Of a stretch of DNA of 64,000 nucleotides, positions 15,535-24,705 are shown piece after piece (position 1 is the first letter of the stretch; each line of letters starts with the position of its first letter). Source of the DNA: Haloarcula limicola (GTDB lineage: Archaea; Halobacteriota; Halobacteria; Halobacteriales; Haloarculaceae); NCBI RefSeq assembly GCF_010119205.1, contig NZ_WRXM01000002.1, forward strand, positions 426,982 to 490,981, in the 5' to 3' direction. Below the pieces are notes generated by a model. That model did not search any database, was not told the DNA's origin, and saw nothing but the letters and a program-made list of their open reading frames with translations. The position numbers were made by a program, and so were the translations under genes.

Positions 15535-17022
15535 ATGGGTATAGCAGCGCGTGAGCGGTACTCTAGCGGTATCTCGGGTCTCGATTCGTTACTCCGAGGC
15601 GGGTTCGTCGCCGAACGCATCTATCTCGTTCTCGGCGGTCCGGGCACCGGGAAGACGCTCCTCGGGTCGAAATTCCTCAGTACGGGACTGGAGAACGACG
15701 AGAACGTCCTGTTCATCCACGGCGAAGAATCGCGCGACGACCTCCGTCTCAACGCCGAGGAACTGGGCATCGACCTCGACGGCGTCGACTTCCTCGACCT
15801 CGGGCCGGAGTCCGAGTTCTTCAGCCAGGAGCGGACGTACGACCTGGTGAACCCCCAGGACGTCGAGTACCAGAGTTACATCGCCGACATCAGAGAAGCG
15901 GTCGAGGAGGTCGACCCGAACCGCGTTCTCATCGACCCGATCAGCCAGCTCCAGTACGTCGAGACGACCGAGTACCAGTTCCGCAAGCGCATGATCGCGT
16001 TCATGCGGTTTCTCAAGGACCGCGGAACGACGGTACTCGCGACGAAGACGAGCAGCGACCTCGCCGACCAACTGCAGTCGCTGAGCGACGGGATCGTCAC
16101 CCTCGAACGCGGCGACATCGGACGCCGCATCGACGTGGTCAAACACCGCGGCGTCGGTGACCGGTCGGGCACTCACGGCATGGCCATCCGAGCCGACGGT
16201 ATCGAGGTCTTCCCGTCGCTCGTCCCCGAAGAGTACGACGAGGCGTTCGACCCGACCCAGATCCCGTCCGGGATCGACGGCTTCGACGCGCTGTTCGGCG
16301 GCGGCATCGAACGCGGGACGGTCACGATCATCAGCGGGCCGTCGGGCGTTGGCAAGTCGACCACCGCGACCGAGTTCCTCGAGACGGTCGCATCAAGTGG
16401 CGACAACGCCGTCGCGTACCTGTTCGAGGAATCGACGAACATGTTCGTCCATCGCTCCGAGACGTTCGGGATCCCGGTGACCGATCTCTGTGACCGGGGG
16501 ACGCTCACGCTCGAACCGATCGATCCACTCACGCAGTCCGCCGAGGAGTTCGGCCAGCGAGCCCGCGCTCAAGTCGAAGAGGAAGACGTCGAACTCGTCG
16601 TCATCGACGGTATCAGCGGGTACCAATCGGCGCTGTACGGCAGCGACGAACGGCTCGCTCGGAAACTGCACGCTCTGACCAGGTACCTGAAAAACAAGAA
16701 CGTAGCCGTCGTACTGATCGACGAGATCGGACAGGTGACGGGTCTCCAGAGCCCGACCAGTTCGAACATCAGCTACATCGCGGACAACATCATCTTCCTG
16801 AAATACGTCGAGCTGGACGGTCGGCTCAAGCGAGTCGCCGGCGTCGTGAAAAAGCGTATCGGCGGCTTCGAAGACACGCTCCGGGAGTTCACGGTCTCCG
16901 CGGACGGCATCGAAGTCGGCGATCCGATAACCAACGCTCGCGGCATCTTGACCGGCACTCCGGAGTGGGTGCGGCGCGACCGCCCGGTCGACGAGCGGGG
17001 CACCTACCAGCCAGAGGAGTAG
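15535..17022 (+). CDS. KaiC-like double-domain RecA-superfamily ATPase
   Basis: A 495-aa protein with two tandem KaiC domains. The first has Walker A GGPGTGKT (residues 34-41) and the paired glutamates in HGEESRDD. The second has GPSGVGKST from residue 268 and FEESTNMF. Each domain keeps a Walker B-like strand (NRVLIDPISQL and VELVVIDGISGY). KaiC domain proteins act as ATPases, and in some cases autokinases, in clock or signalling assemblies; in haloarchaea their roles are mostly unknown. The histidine kinase gene follows after eight bases, with a GGAG-like ribosome site in the end of this gene, which suggests a KaiC-kinase signalling pair. Confidence 0.88.
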   Translation: MGIAARERYSSGISGLDSLLRGGFVAERIYLVLGGPGTGKTLLGSKFLSTGLENDENVLFIHGEESRDDLRLNAEELGIDLDGVDFLDLGPESEFFSQERTYDLVNPQDVEYQSYIADIREAVEEVDPNRVLIDPISQLQYVETTEYQFRKRMIAFMRFLKDRGTTVLATKTSSDLADQLQSLSDGIVTLERGDIGRRIDVVKHRGVGDRSGTHGMAIRADGIEVFPSLVPEEYDEAFDPTQIPSGIDGFDALFGGGIERGTVTIISGPSGVGKSTTATEFLETVASSGDNAVAYLFEESTNMFVHRSETFGIPVTDLCDRGTLTLEPIDPLTQSAEEFGQRARAQVEEEDVELVVIDGISGYQSALYGSDERLARKLHALTRYLKNKNVAVVLIDEIGQVTGLQSPTSSNISYIADNIIFLKYVELDGRLKRVAGVVKKRIGGFEDTLREFTVSADGIEVGDPITNARGILTGTPEWVRRDRPVDERGTYQPEE

Positions 17023-17030
17023 TCCGCGAG

Positions 17031-18035
17031 ATGAATCAGGTGCAGGTCCTCACCGCGGACGAGGGGAACCGACGGGCCTTAGCGGCAGTCCTCCGGGAGC
17101 GGTACGCGGTCGAAGTCGACCAGACGGTCCGAGCGGTCGACTGTCACATCGTCGACGACCGCACGCTCCCGGAGTATCGTGAGCCGCTGCTGGCGCACAA
17201 ACGCGAGCACCAGCCGCTGTTCTGTCCCGTCGTCCTGATTCGGCGCGAGGACACCGACATCAACATCAAGCTACCCGACCCCGACACGGCGGACGCCCCG
17301 CAGCTCGTCGACGAGATAATGACCGCGCCGGTCGACAAGGCCATCCTGTTTCGGCGGCTCTCGAACCTCCTCGTTCGCCGAGCCAATACGCGAACGCTCA
17401 TGGAGAACGCTAACCGCCTCGACCGCTTCGCCAGCATGCTCGCTCACGAACTCCGCAATCCGGTCACCATCGGCCAGATATACAGCCAGCAGCTATCGAC
17501 GGACGAAAACGCCGAGGCGGTCGAGTACATCGGCGAGGCGTTCGACCACCTCGAAGCCATGATCGATATCCTGTTGGTGCTGGCGCGGGGCCACGAGGCC
17601 GTCTCCGACCCGACGACGATACGGCTGGCGGACACGGCGCGAGCGGCGTGGGACGTCATCGACACCGGGGACGCGACGCTGGTGATCGAAGTCGACGGAG
17701 CGATACAGGCCGACGAGACCTACATCCGCCATTTCTTCCGAAACCTGTTCGAGAACGCGGTCGAGCACGGCGGCTCGGACGTGACCGTCACGGTCGGCGC
17801 GCTGCCGGCGGGCTTCTACGTGGCCGACGACGGCACGGGTATCCCACCCGCCGAGCGCGAGAGCGTCTTTGAGGTCGGCTACACCACGGCGAGCGAGCAC
17901 GGTGGGACCGGCCTGGGACTGGCGTTCGTTCACGAGCTGGCTGACATATACGACTGGGAGTGCACGGTCACGGAGAGCGAGACTGGCGGCGCGCGCTTCG
18001 AAGTCACCGACGTAGACGTGACGCGCAGCGACTGA
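17031..18035 (+). CDS. Sensor histidine kinase (soluble)
   Basis: A 334-aa kinase without membrane spans. Residues 1-115 form a receiver-like or sensor region (VQVLTADEGNRRALAAVLRE) that lacks the clear acidic pocket of a true receiver. The HisKA helix carries the phospho-acceptor His139 in LAHELRNP. The ATPase domain has the N-box NLFENAVEHGG, G1 box DDGTGIPP and G2 box GTGLGLAFV. It is encoded eight bases after the KaiC-like gene, so input from that ATPase is plausible, by analogy with KaiC-SasA in cyanobacteria. No response regulator gene is adjacent. Confidence 0.88.
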   Translation: MNQVQVLTADEGNRRALAAVLRERYAVEVDQTVRAVDCHIVDDRTLPEYREPLLAHKREHQPLFCPVVLIRREDTDINIKLPDPDTADAPQLVDEIMTAPVDKAILFRRLSNLLVRRANTRTLMENANRLDRFASMLAHELRNPVTIGQIYSQQLSTDENAEAVEYIGEAFDHLEAMIDILLVLARGHEAVSDPTTIRLADTARAAWDVIDTGDATLVIEVDGAIQADETYIRHFFRNLFENAVEHGGSDVTVTVGALPAGFYVADDGTGIPPAERESVFEVGYTTASEHGGTGLGLAFVHELADIYDWECTVTESETGGARFEVTDVDVTRSD

Positions 18036-18160
18036 AGCGAACTAACGTTCGGGCGGCCGTATCGAGAGACATACGGGGTGTCCGGACGTACGCAGGACAC
18101 AATGACGTATCAGATGCTCGCGCGCGACCGAGAGGCGACGTACATTCGACGAGGCGTCCG

Positions 18161-18409
18161 ATGAGTCTCCTGACAGCCGCGGTCGTCCTCGTAGTGGGGT
18201 TCGTCTCCGGCGTCGTCGTGAGATGGGTCGCCGGCCTCGCCGCGATAATCGCGCTCCTGTTGGTGATACTCGGAGTAGCAGCGCCGGACATCGGCCTCGT
18301 CAATTACGTTATCGAGCAGTACTACACCGGCAACGAGCTGTTGTTCCTCGCCGGATTGCTGTTCGGCATCGACGCGAAACAGACGAAGAGAGTCGTGGTC
18401 GAGCGCTGA
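18161..18409 (+). CDS. Small two-span membrane protein (82 aa)
   Basis: The ATG at 18161 follows a GAGG ribosome-site-like motif (18151-18154). The protein has a hydrophobic region of about residues 3-44 and a second span around VLFLAGLLFGID (62-70), then a basic tail KQTKRVVVER. It ends one base before the convergent aldo/keto reductase. No named family recognised. Extending the frame upstream to 17960 overlaps the kinase gene and gives arginine-rich sequence, so the shorter start is preferred. Confidence 0.6.
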   Translation: MSLLTAAVVLVVGFVSGVVVRWVAGLAAIIALLLVILGVAAPDIGLVNYVIEQYYTGNELLFLAGLLFGIDAKQTKRVVVER

Positions 18410-18410
18410 G

Positions 18411-19223
18411 CTACAGTCCCAGCGCTCGTCGCAGTCTCGTCGGCAAGCCCTCCTGTCGGTCGAATATCTCCGTCATCTCCTCATCCGTGAGCTCGAAGTC
18501 GAAGACGTCTAGATTGGCCCGCAGATGGGCCGGACTCGACGCCTTCGGAATCGCCGCGACCTGTTCCTGCTGGAGCAGCCATCGAAGGGCGACCTGGGCC
18601 GGCGTCTTCCCGTGACGCTCCGCGATTTCCGCGAGCATCTCGTCGTCCGAGACCTTCCCTTTCGCCAACGGACTGTAGGCGGTCAGGACGACGTCGTTCT
18701 CGATACAGTATTCGAGGACGTCGGCCTGGTCGGTGTATGGGTTGTACTCGATCTGGTTCGTGAGAATCGGCGTCTCGGAGCGTTCGCGCGCCCGTTCGAG
18801 CTGGTCCACCGAGAAGTTGCTCACACCGATATGCGCCACCGCACCGGCGGCCTGGAGTTCGTTCATGGCGTCGATGGTCTCCGCTAACGGGACGCTTCGG
18901 CTCGGCCAGTGTATCAACAGGAGATCGACCGCATCGAGTCCGAGTCGCTCCAGGCTCTGCCGCGCCGACTGCAGCACGTCGTCGTGTGCGAGGTTGGTCC
19001 GCCAGACTTTCGTGGTGAGGAAGATGTCGTCCCGGTCGACGTCGGTGTCGGCGAGCGCCTTCCCGATGGCCGCTTGATTGTCGTAGTACTCCGCGGTGTC
19101 GATGTGACGATACCCCATTTCCAGCGCACGGCTCACTGTTTTCGTACAGGTCTCTCCTCTGAGGCGGTACGTTCCCAGTCCGAGCGCGGGGAGTCGCGTT
19201 TGATCGCTGGTAACGTATTCCAT
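18411..19223 (-). CDS. Aldo/keto reductase
   Basis: A 270-aa (beta/alpha)8 NADPH-dependent oxidoreductase. The catalytic tetrad is complete: Asp42, Tyr47, Lys72 and His105 (IDTAEYY, TTKVW, LLIHWP). It has the family signatures HIGVSNF and LTNQIEYNP, and the C-terminal cofactor block IPKASSPAHL. Proteins of this subgroup resemble 2,5-diketo-gluconate reductase-like enzymes and reduce small aldehydes or ketones. The substrate is unknown and the neighbours give no hint. Confidence 0.92.
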   Translation of the reverse strand: MEYVTSDQTRLPALGLGTYRLRGETCTKTVSRALEMGYRHIDTAEYYDNQAAIGKALADTDVDRDDIFLTTKVWRTNLAHDDVLQSARQSLERLGLDAVDLLLIHWPSRSVPLAETIDAMNELQAAGAVAHIGVSNFSVDQLERARERSETPILTNQIEYNPYTDQADVLEYCIENDVVLTAYSPLAKGKVSDDEMLAEIAERHGKTPAQVALRWLLQQEQVAAIPKASSPAHLRANLDVFDFELTDEEMTEIFDRQEGLPTRLRRALGL

Positions 19224-19390
19224 ATTCGAGACAGGAACGGCGAGGAGAAGAATCTGTGCCGAAGGGACGCGAGTCGAGTCGGCCGACCGATTCCGCGCGT
19301 CCGTTGCTTACATGTTTCGACCGGAACCGCTCTCTACGAGCTCTGTTCTCGTGAGACGACGAGAACGTTCGACAGAGTTCGCGATTCGCC

Positions 19391-19687
19391 TCACTCGGCG
19401 ACGAGCGCGTACAGGACGACGCTGAGACCCGCCACAGTAACGACACCGCGAGCGAGCAGGACGATCCCGTCCCCAGCACCGGCGACGTCGGCGATAGCGA
19501 CCGCTGTGAAGACCCCGGCCGTCAACAGCCCGATACCGACCGCGAGCGCGCGCATTTTCGCCGAACCGTTACGTCTGTAACCGCGGTACGCGAGCGAGGC
19601 GACGAACAGACCGAGGAGAGCGGTCAGTCCGCGCGAGATGACGGCGACGCTGAATAGCGCCATCGGCAGCGGGTCCGCGTTCATCAC
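19391..19687 (-). CDS. Three-span membrane protein, last gene of an HTH operon
   Basis: A 98-aa hydrophobic protein with three predicted spans; between spans it has AYRGYRRNGSAKMRALAVGIGLLT, an arginine-rich loop also found in the neighbour upstream (ARGYRRGPGRRGMLWLAVGLLLLT). The two are therefore paralogs. Its start overlaps the upstream stop by four bases. I believe such pairs belong to a haloarchaeal family sometimes labelled DUF7521, but I cannot verify this. Function unknown; the operon begins with a DNA-binding protein. Confidence 0.7.
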   Translation of the reverse strand: MMNADPLPMALFSVAVISRGLTALLGLFVASLAYRGYRRNGSAKMRALAVGIGLLTAGVFTAVAIADVAGAGDGIVLLARGVVTVAGLSVVLYALVAE

Positions 19688-20013
19688 TGGGTAGTCCCTC
19701 CGTAGATGGCCCAGAGGATCGTTCCCAACCCGAGCAGTTCGCAGCCGCTGACGAGGACCGAACGGCCGAACGTGTCGATACCGGTCGCGGTCGGCAGTCC
19801 GACGCGAAGTAGTTCCGGAATCGTCGTCAGCAGAAGTAGCCCGACCGCGAGCCAGAGCATCCCTCGACGGCCGGGCCCTCGACGGTAGCCGCGAGCGAGA
19901 ACGAGTGCGATAGTCAGCGAGAGCGCGATGGAGAGAGCGGTAACTGCAAGCACAGCGAGTGCAATCGCCGGCTCGCTCCCGGTGGCACGTATCTGTAGTA
20001 GTGTCGGCGACAT
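19684..20013 (-). CDS. Three-span membrane protein, middle gene of an HTH operon
   Basis: A 109-aa hydrophobic protein with three predicted spans and the loop ARGYRRGPGRRGMLWLAVG, shared with the next gene. It begins one base after the stop of the HTH gene and overlaps the next gene by four bases, so the three are cotranscribed and coupled. The HTH plus one or two such membrane proteins is a common haloarchaeal arrangement; the membrane proteins may sense a signal and control the regulator, which is speculation. Confidence 0.7.
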   Translation of the reverse strand: MSPTLLQIRATGSEPAIALAVLAVTALSIALSLTIALVLARGYRRGPGRRGMLWLAVGLLLLTTIPELLRVGLPTATGIDTFGRSVLVSGCELLGLGTILWAIYGGTTQ

Positions 20014-20014
20014 C

Positions 20015-20356
20015 TCAGGACAACCCCTCGAATAGGTCGGTGAACCGATCCGCGGGATCCGTCGACAAACGGGCGACGGATACTTCGCACGTCCCGTCGG
20101 TGAAGGAAACAGTGACGTCCTCGACGGTGGCGGCGTAGCATTTGTAGTGATGCCCGTCGGGATCGAGCTCCCGTTTCGTCGTCACCAGCTCTGCGGCTTC
20201 CAGTCGGTCCAGACGGCGGTAGGCAGTCGAGTCGGACATCTCGCAGGCCGTACAGAGTTCGTCGACTGACATTGGTCCGGTCGTGAGTTCGGCGAGGATA
20301 GCCCGGGCGTACTCGTCGTCGAGTAGCGACAACACGGCCTCGTCATCCTCGACCAT
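20015..20356 (-). CDS. Winged helix-turn-helix (ArsR-like) transcriptional regulator
   Basis: A 113-aa DNA-binding protein. The winged helix is clear: LDDEYARAILAELTTGPMSV, then DELCTACEMSDSTAYRRLDRL, then the wing ELVTTKRELDPDGHHYKCY. The ATG at 20356 is chosen because a TATA element on the minus strand (GGTTTTAATC, 20381-20390) lies 25-34 nt upstream, giving a leaderless transcript; a longer frame to 20398 would start before the transcript. It probably regulates its own operon with the two membrane proteins. Confidence 0.82.
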   Translation of the reverse strand: MVEDDEAVLSLLDDEYARAILAELTTGPMSVDELCTACEMSDSTAYRRLDRLEAAELVTTKRELDPDGHHYKCYAATVEDVTVSFTDGTCEVSVARLSTDPADRFTDLFEGLS

Positions 20357-20380
20357 ACCTACTCCCAGTGAGCGGATACC

Positions 20381-20390
20381 GATTAAAACC
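20381..20390 (-). promoter_or_regulatory. TATA box of the HTH/membrane-protein operon
   Basis: GGTTTTAATC on the minus strand, 25-34 nt before the ATG at 20356. Confidence 0.55.
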
Positions 20391-20458
20391 CCCTTCACGA
20401 CTTCAGGGACAGCAGTTGCGCCTGGGGAGCTACTAGTCCCTCGCTCGTTGGCTCGAGT

Positions 20459-21415
20459 ATGTCACACGAGCAACCATCGGCTCGGTCCGCGCTTCGAAAA
20501 GCGTGGAATCGCCTTATTTGGCCGGTCTGGAACCGCGATGAGCGACGGCTTCGCGCACCACTCCGTGCGGTCCTCCCGATAGTGGTGACGTTCGGTGCGC
20601 TTGCGGCCAGCCAACCGGTCGTCCGAGCGCGCTTCGCGCATCCGGTTCGAGAGACCGTCGAGGTGCTGACACTGCTCGTCGTCTTGGTCGGGGCAGTACT
20701 GCTCAGTTCTCGGCTCCTGGACCGGCGACCGCTCGGCGAGTTCGGGCTCTCGTTAGATCGCGCGTGGTGGCACTCCTTCGCTGCCGGCGGACTGATAGCG
20801 ACCGGTATTAACGCCGGTGCCCTCGCAGTCGCCGTCGGGGCCGGGTGGGCGACGATCGCCGGGTTCACTCAGGGGTCGGGTGACCTCTCTTTCGCGCCCG
20901 CGGTAACGCTCGTGTTCTGTTACGTTGCGACCGCCGCAGCGTGGGAAGAGGTGACGATACGCGGCGCGATGCTCAAGAACGTGGCCGAGGGAGCCGAGGG
21001 ATATCTCCCCCGGTGGGCCGCCGTCGGTCTGGCGGTGTGTCTCAGCACCGCGGTTTTCGCGTTCCTCCACGGCGGGAAGATATCTGCTCCCAGCCAGTAC
21101 GGGTACTACCTCGTCGCCGGTCTCGTTCTCAGCGGTGCCTACGTCGTGACGGGGGACCTCGCGCTATCTATCGGGTTCCACGTCTTCTACAATTTCACAC
21201 AGAGCGTCGTGTTCGGCCTGGGACACTCACAACAAACGCCCGAGCTGCTGGTCGTCGAACTGGCCGGTCCCGAACGCTGGACGGGCGAGGAGGGGCTCGT
21301 CTTCGCCCTCTTCGCCGTCCTCGGTGGCGTCTTCGTGTTGCTGTACGTTCGTCGCCGAGACGGTTCACTTCGAATCGACGACCGCGTGACGCGATGGACG
21401 CCACTCCAGGAGTGA
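20459..21415 (+). CDS. CPBP-family intramembrane metalloprotease
   Basis: A 318-aa polytopic protein of the CAAX protease/bacteriocin-processing (ABI, CPBP) family. The three catalytic motifs are present: EEVTIRG with Glu163-Glu164 and Arg168, FAFLHGG with His204, and HVFYN with His241 and Asn245. Around eight membrane spans are predicted. In archaea these enzymes are thought to cleave membrane substrates, but targets are unknown. It is divergent from the HTH operon. Confidence 0.88.
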   Translation: MSHEQPSARSALRKAWNRLIWPVWNRDERRLRAPLRAVLPIVVTFGALAASQPVVRARFAHPVRETVEVLTLLVVLVGAVLLSSRLLDRRPLGEFGLSLDRAWWHSFAAGGLIATGINAGALAVAVGAGWATIAGFTQGSGDLSFAPAVTLVFCYVATAAAWEEVTIRGAMLKNVAEGAEGYLPRWAAVGLAVCLSTAVFAFLHGGKISAPSQYGYYLVAGLVLSGAYVVTGDLALSIGFHVFYNFTQSVVFGLGHSQQTPELLVVELAGPERWTGEEGLVFALFAVLGGVFVLLYVRRRDGSLRIDDRVTRWTPLQE

Positions 21416-21539
21416 CGACCGAGCGGGGAGTACCGAGAGGCGTGGTCGACGACCTCACCCTACTCGGCTGCTACCGAGGTTCACTCGCCGAGGAGGGGCA
21501 GCCACAGCATCTTTTCGTCCGCGCGGTCTCTCTCCGGTG

Positions 21540-21860
21540 ATGACCGAGTTCGACCCCGAGAAGTTCGAGGACAAGTACGTCCACTACTTCGAGGAGCTGG
21601 AGACCGCGTACTCGAACGCCTATCAGAACCTCCACGGCCGGTACGACTCCGAAGTGCTTCGCGGGATCGACCGGCAGGTCCTCAGCGAGAGCGAACCCGT
21701 CTACGAGGGGGACGGCGAGTTCCGGGTCGTACTGCCCGACGATGCGTCGGAGCGGGCCGAATCGCTGCCCGGCGACCGGGAGACGTTCGATACCGTGCTC
21801 ACCGCTTTTACCGACAACATCGAGGCCGAGCTTCGCCGACTCTTCGGGTTCGATTCGTAG
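21540..21860 (+). CDS. DUF5783 family protein
   Basis: A 106-aa acidic soluble protein starting MTEFDPEKFEDKYVHYF. It matches a widespread haloarchaeal family of unknown function (DUF5783) with the blocks ETAYSNAYQNLHGRYDSEVL and GEFRVVLPDD. The start at 21540 is an ATG directly after an in-frame GTG at 21537. Its strong conservation across haloarchaea suggests a housekeeping role, not known to me. Confidence 0.8.
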   Translation: MTEFDPEKFEDKYVHYFEELETAYSNAYQNLHGRYDSEVLRGIDRQVLSESEPVYEGDGEFRVVLPDDASERAESLPGDRETFDTVLTAFTDNIEAELRRLFGFDS

Positions 21861-22006
21861 TCGGAAAGAGAGTACGCGTCGCGTCCGACGAGAGACCGAG
21901 GCCGAGGTCCCGGAATCGAAGAGAGAACGTTTCGGGGGCTACGAACAGGCGCGGTCGAGTTCGCGTTCGCGGTACAGCGGTTCCCCGAGGCTCAGTCACT
22001 CGCTTC

Positions 22007-24364
22007 TCAGTCCGCTTGCAGCGCACTGAGGATGGCGGTCTCGGCGACATCGGCCACCGTCTCGAAGCCGTACTCGTCGTTGGCGACGATCGCATCGAGA
22101 TAGCGCTCGGTGGGTTCGGGAAGGCGGATAGACTCCGCGGTCTCTATCCCAGTGGTGTCCGATAACTGGTCGGCGAGTGCGGTGGTCACCAGACCGCGGA
22201 CCGAATCGAAGCGGTCGTCGTCGTCGACGGTCGCGGTGAGGACGCTGTCGAGGACGGGGCTGGTCTCGATATCGACGGTCAGCCGGGCGTCCGGGTCACC
22301 GGCTGCCTCCCCGGCCAGCAGCGCGAGGACGTAGTTTTCCACGGCCGTCTCGATCCAGCGCTCGACGGACTCGCCTTCGGCCGCACGGGCGGCCAACGCG
22401 ATGGCCAGCGGGTCCAGATCCAGAGCGAAAGCGTCGTCCGGTTCTCGGTCGGTACCGCTCGCGGAGGTGGGGGCGGTTTCTGTGGTCTCGCTGTCGGTCG
22501 GCCCCCCGTTTGCCTCGTCGTCTCCGGCGTCGCGACTCCCGTCGCCAGCGTCGTCGGACACGTCGGTCGAGCCGTCGGTCGCGCCCTCGCTGGTCGCGTC
22601 TCCGTCGGCTGTTCGTCTCGGAGCTGCCCCGGCGTCGCTCGATTCGTCGATATCCGCGTCGCTCGTCTCGGCTGCCGTCGCCGTATCAGCGCTCTCACTC
22701 TCGGACGCCGCTTCTGCGTCGACGTCCTCGCCGATCTGTTTCGCGATCGCCCGCTCTCGGGACGCGAGTGCCGTCTCGACCTCGGCTTCGGTCAGCTCCC
22801 CGTTCTCCATCGCGGCCTGGATTCGGGGGTCCAGTTCCGCTTTCAGGTCGACGCCGGTCGTTTTCACGAGCCCATTGCCGTCCGTGGCACGTGCAGTCTC
22901 CGTCGAGTCAGACGGGTCGGTCTCGTCGCTATTCATCGATGTGACTGTGGTCTCTCGTGGTGTGTCATCGGTTGTCGATTCGTCGGTCGTCGTCGGCACG
23001 TTTCGATTCGTCGCGTCGACGCGCAGATGTAGCAGGGTCTCTAAGCGCTCGCGGTCGATCCCCTCGGCTTCGAGTTCGACGGTATCGCGTCTCTCGAGCG
23101 AGGGGAGCGCAAACGAATCGAGGAGTTCGTCTCCCGCGAGCTGCTGGACGCTCCGTCCGCGGGATCGCCTCACGGTCGTTCCGGGCATCCACGGCGGCAA
23201 TCGCCAGCGCTCGCCGTCGAACAGCGTGTACTCGTCCGTATCTCCAGCCCCCCACACGACACTCGAGAGGTCGTTGAACGCGTTCTTCGCACCGCCGTGA
23301 CGGTGTGTCACGACCGTCTGTGTGGGATCGACCGCGTCGTGGACGGTTCTGAGCGTCTCCCCCGTCGGATGGTTCGCGAACTCGTAGCTGTGGATCGTAC
23401 ACTGCGCCTGCGAGAGGGGGTCGTGACCCGACCCGACGAGTTGGACCACGCAGGCGTTCGGGTCTTCGCGCAGAACGCCGAACAACCGACCGCTGCTTCG
23501 CTCCGTGGGGATCTCGGGTCCGGCGATCGCGATCGTTCCGGCGTCGAGACACTCGTCCGTGTGGTCGAAGTGGGGAATCGCCTCGACGCCGGCACAGTCG
23601 TAGTCCAAGGCGTCGTACAGTTTCGCGGCCTGCCCGACCAGTCGGATCGGCACCCGCAGGTCGTACTCGTCGACGATGCCGGACAGGAGATACGCGATCT
23701 GCGGGCCGACGATCCCGCTCGCCGCGACGAGCGTTCTGGACCCGCCGTGTGCTCGGTCGAGGGCCTTGCCGAGGGCGTCGGTCAGCGAGCCCTCGAAGCC
23801 GTCGTCGGTAGCACCCGTCAGAAAGAGCACGTCGACGTCGAAGAAGCCGTCGGCGGCGAAACCGGGAAACCCGCCGGCCGATCGCACCGTGAAGTCGCCG
23901 GTGACCAGTAGCTGCTGGGTCCGGTCAGCGTCGCTAGCTCGGAGTAGAAACCCCACAGCGCCGGGGACGTGTCCCGCCGGAACGGGATGCACCGCGAGTT
24001 CGTCGGTGAGCGAGGTCCAGTCGTCCACGGGAGTGATCGCGTCGGTAACCGCCGACGAGATCTCCGCGTACGCTTCGACCGCCGCGACGTCGAAGACGTC
24101 GTCCAAAACCGCCGCCGTCGCCGGCGAGGCGAGGATCGGGACGTCGTCCCGATGGGCGTCACTGAGACTCGAATAGTGATCGAGGTGTGCGTGAGTCAGA
24201 CAGATAGCGACGAGCCGGTCCTCGGGCCTCAGTAGCGCGTCGAGGTCCACGCCGTGGCCCGCGTCGACGAGAACACACGGGTTCGCACCGGATTCCGTCC
24301 CGAACCGAACGAGGAACGACTCGTTCCCGTCGTCGGGATTGGCGTGGTGAAAGGAGAGGCGCAC
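22007..24364 (-). CDS. Large MBL-fold (beta-CASP-like) nuclease-type protein with acidic linker
   Basis: A 785-aa protein in three parts. Residues 1 to about 430 are a metallo-beta-lactamase fold: HAHLDH (His58, His60, Asp62, His63), GDFTVRSAG with a metal-binding Asp, and THRHGGAKNAF late in the domain, an order like that of archaeal RNA-processing beta-CASP enzymes. Residues 430-640 are a Ser/Thr/Asp/Glu-rich low-complexity linker holding one structured island (DLKAELDPRIQAAMENGELT). Residues 640-785 hold two similar alpha-helical blocks that resemble ribbon-helix-helix sequences. The start is GTG at 24364, with a minus-strand TATA at 24381-24391. An RNA-directed hydrolase is likely; the substrate is unknown. 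Confidence 0.8.
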   Translation of the reverse strand: MRLSFHHANPDDGNESFLVRFGTESGANPCVLVDAGHGVDLDALLRPEDRLVAICLTHAHLDHYSSLSDAHRDDVPILASPATAAVLDDVFDVAAVEAYAEISSAVTDAITPVDDWTSLTDELAVHPVPAGHVPGAVGFLLRASDADRTQQLLVTGDFTVRSAGGFPGFAADGFFDVDVLFLTGATDDGFEGSLTDALGKALDRAHGGSRTLVAASGIVGPQIAYLLSGIVDEYDLRVPIRLVGQAAKLYDALDYDCAGVEAIPHFDHTDECLDAGTIAIAGPEIPTERSSGRLFGVLREDPNACVVQLVGSGHDPLSQAQCTIHSYEFANHPTGETLRTVHDAVDPTQTVVTHRHGGAKNAFNDLSSVVWGAGDTDEYTLFDGERWRLPPWMPGTTVRRSRGRSVQQLAGDELLDSFALPSLERRDTVELEAEGIDRERLETLLHLRVDATNRNVPTTTDESTTDDTPRETTVTSMNSDETDPSDSTETARATDGNGLVKTTGVDLKAELDPRIQAAMENGELTEAEVETALASRERAIAKQIGEDVDAEAASESESADTATAAETSDADIDESSDAGAAPRRTADGDATSEGATDGSTDVSDDAGDGSRDAGDDEANGGPTDSETTETAPTSASGTDREPDDAFALDLDPLAIALAARAAEGESVERWIETAVENYVLALLAGEAAGDPDARLTVDIETSPVLDSVLTATVDDDDRFDSVRGLVTTALADQLSDTTGIETAESIRLPEPTERYLDAIVANDEYGFETVADVAETAILSALQAD

Positions 24365-24705
24365 AGTAGACCCAGACGGCGTTATATATTATAGATGTTA
24401 TCTTTCATCAGCACTTTGTACCCTCGCTTCGTTCGCGGCGTCGATACAATTCAGTTCTGAGGGGGGTCAACGTCGGGTCGCGACCCAACTGTCTCGTGAT
24501 CCCGGTGCGGAACCACAGCACCGGTGAACGGGGAGAGAAATACTCGAGAGAGAGACCGTATTCTCGGCGTAATATACGGTTTAGACACACATAATTGGCG
24601 AATAATAGACGCCCGGTTTGGACTGTTTCGAGTCGGTTTACCTGCTATCTAAGCGCTATTTAGCCACCACAATATAAAGAAGTGACATAACGAAAGACGG
24701 ATCAG
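24365..24705. promoter_or_regulatory. Divergent promoter region
   Basis: 341 bases with no gene. GTTATATATTA at 24381-24391 read on the minus strand is the TATA element for the MBL-fold gene. AATATAAAG at 24671-24679 lies 27-35 nt before the ATG at 24706 and serves the lipoprotein gene. Confidence 0.6.

Noticed and set aside
22401-23300. 299-codon open frame on the plus strand, Ser/Arg-rich
   Set aside because: It is antisense to the acidic low-complexity linker of the MBL-fold protein; GC-rich Asp/Glu/Ser codons give long open antisense frames.
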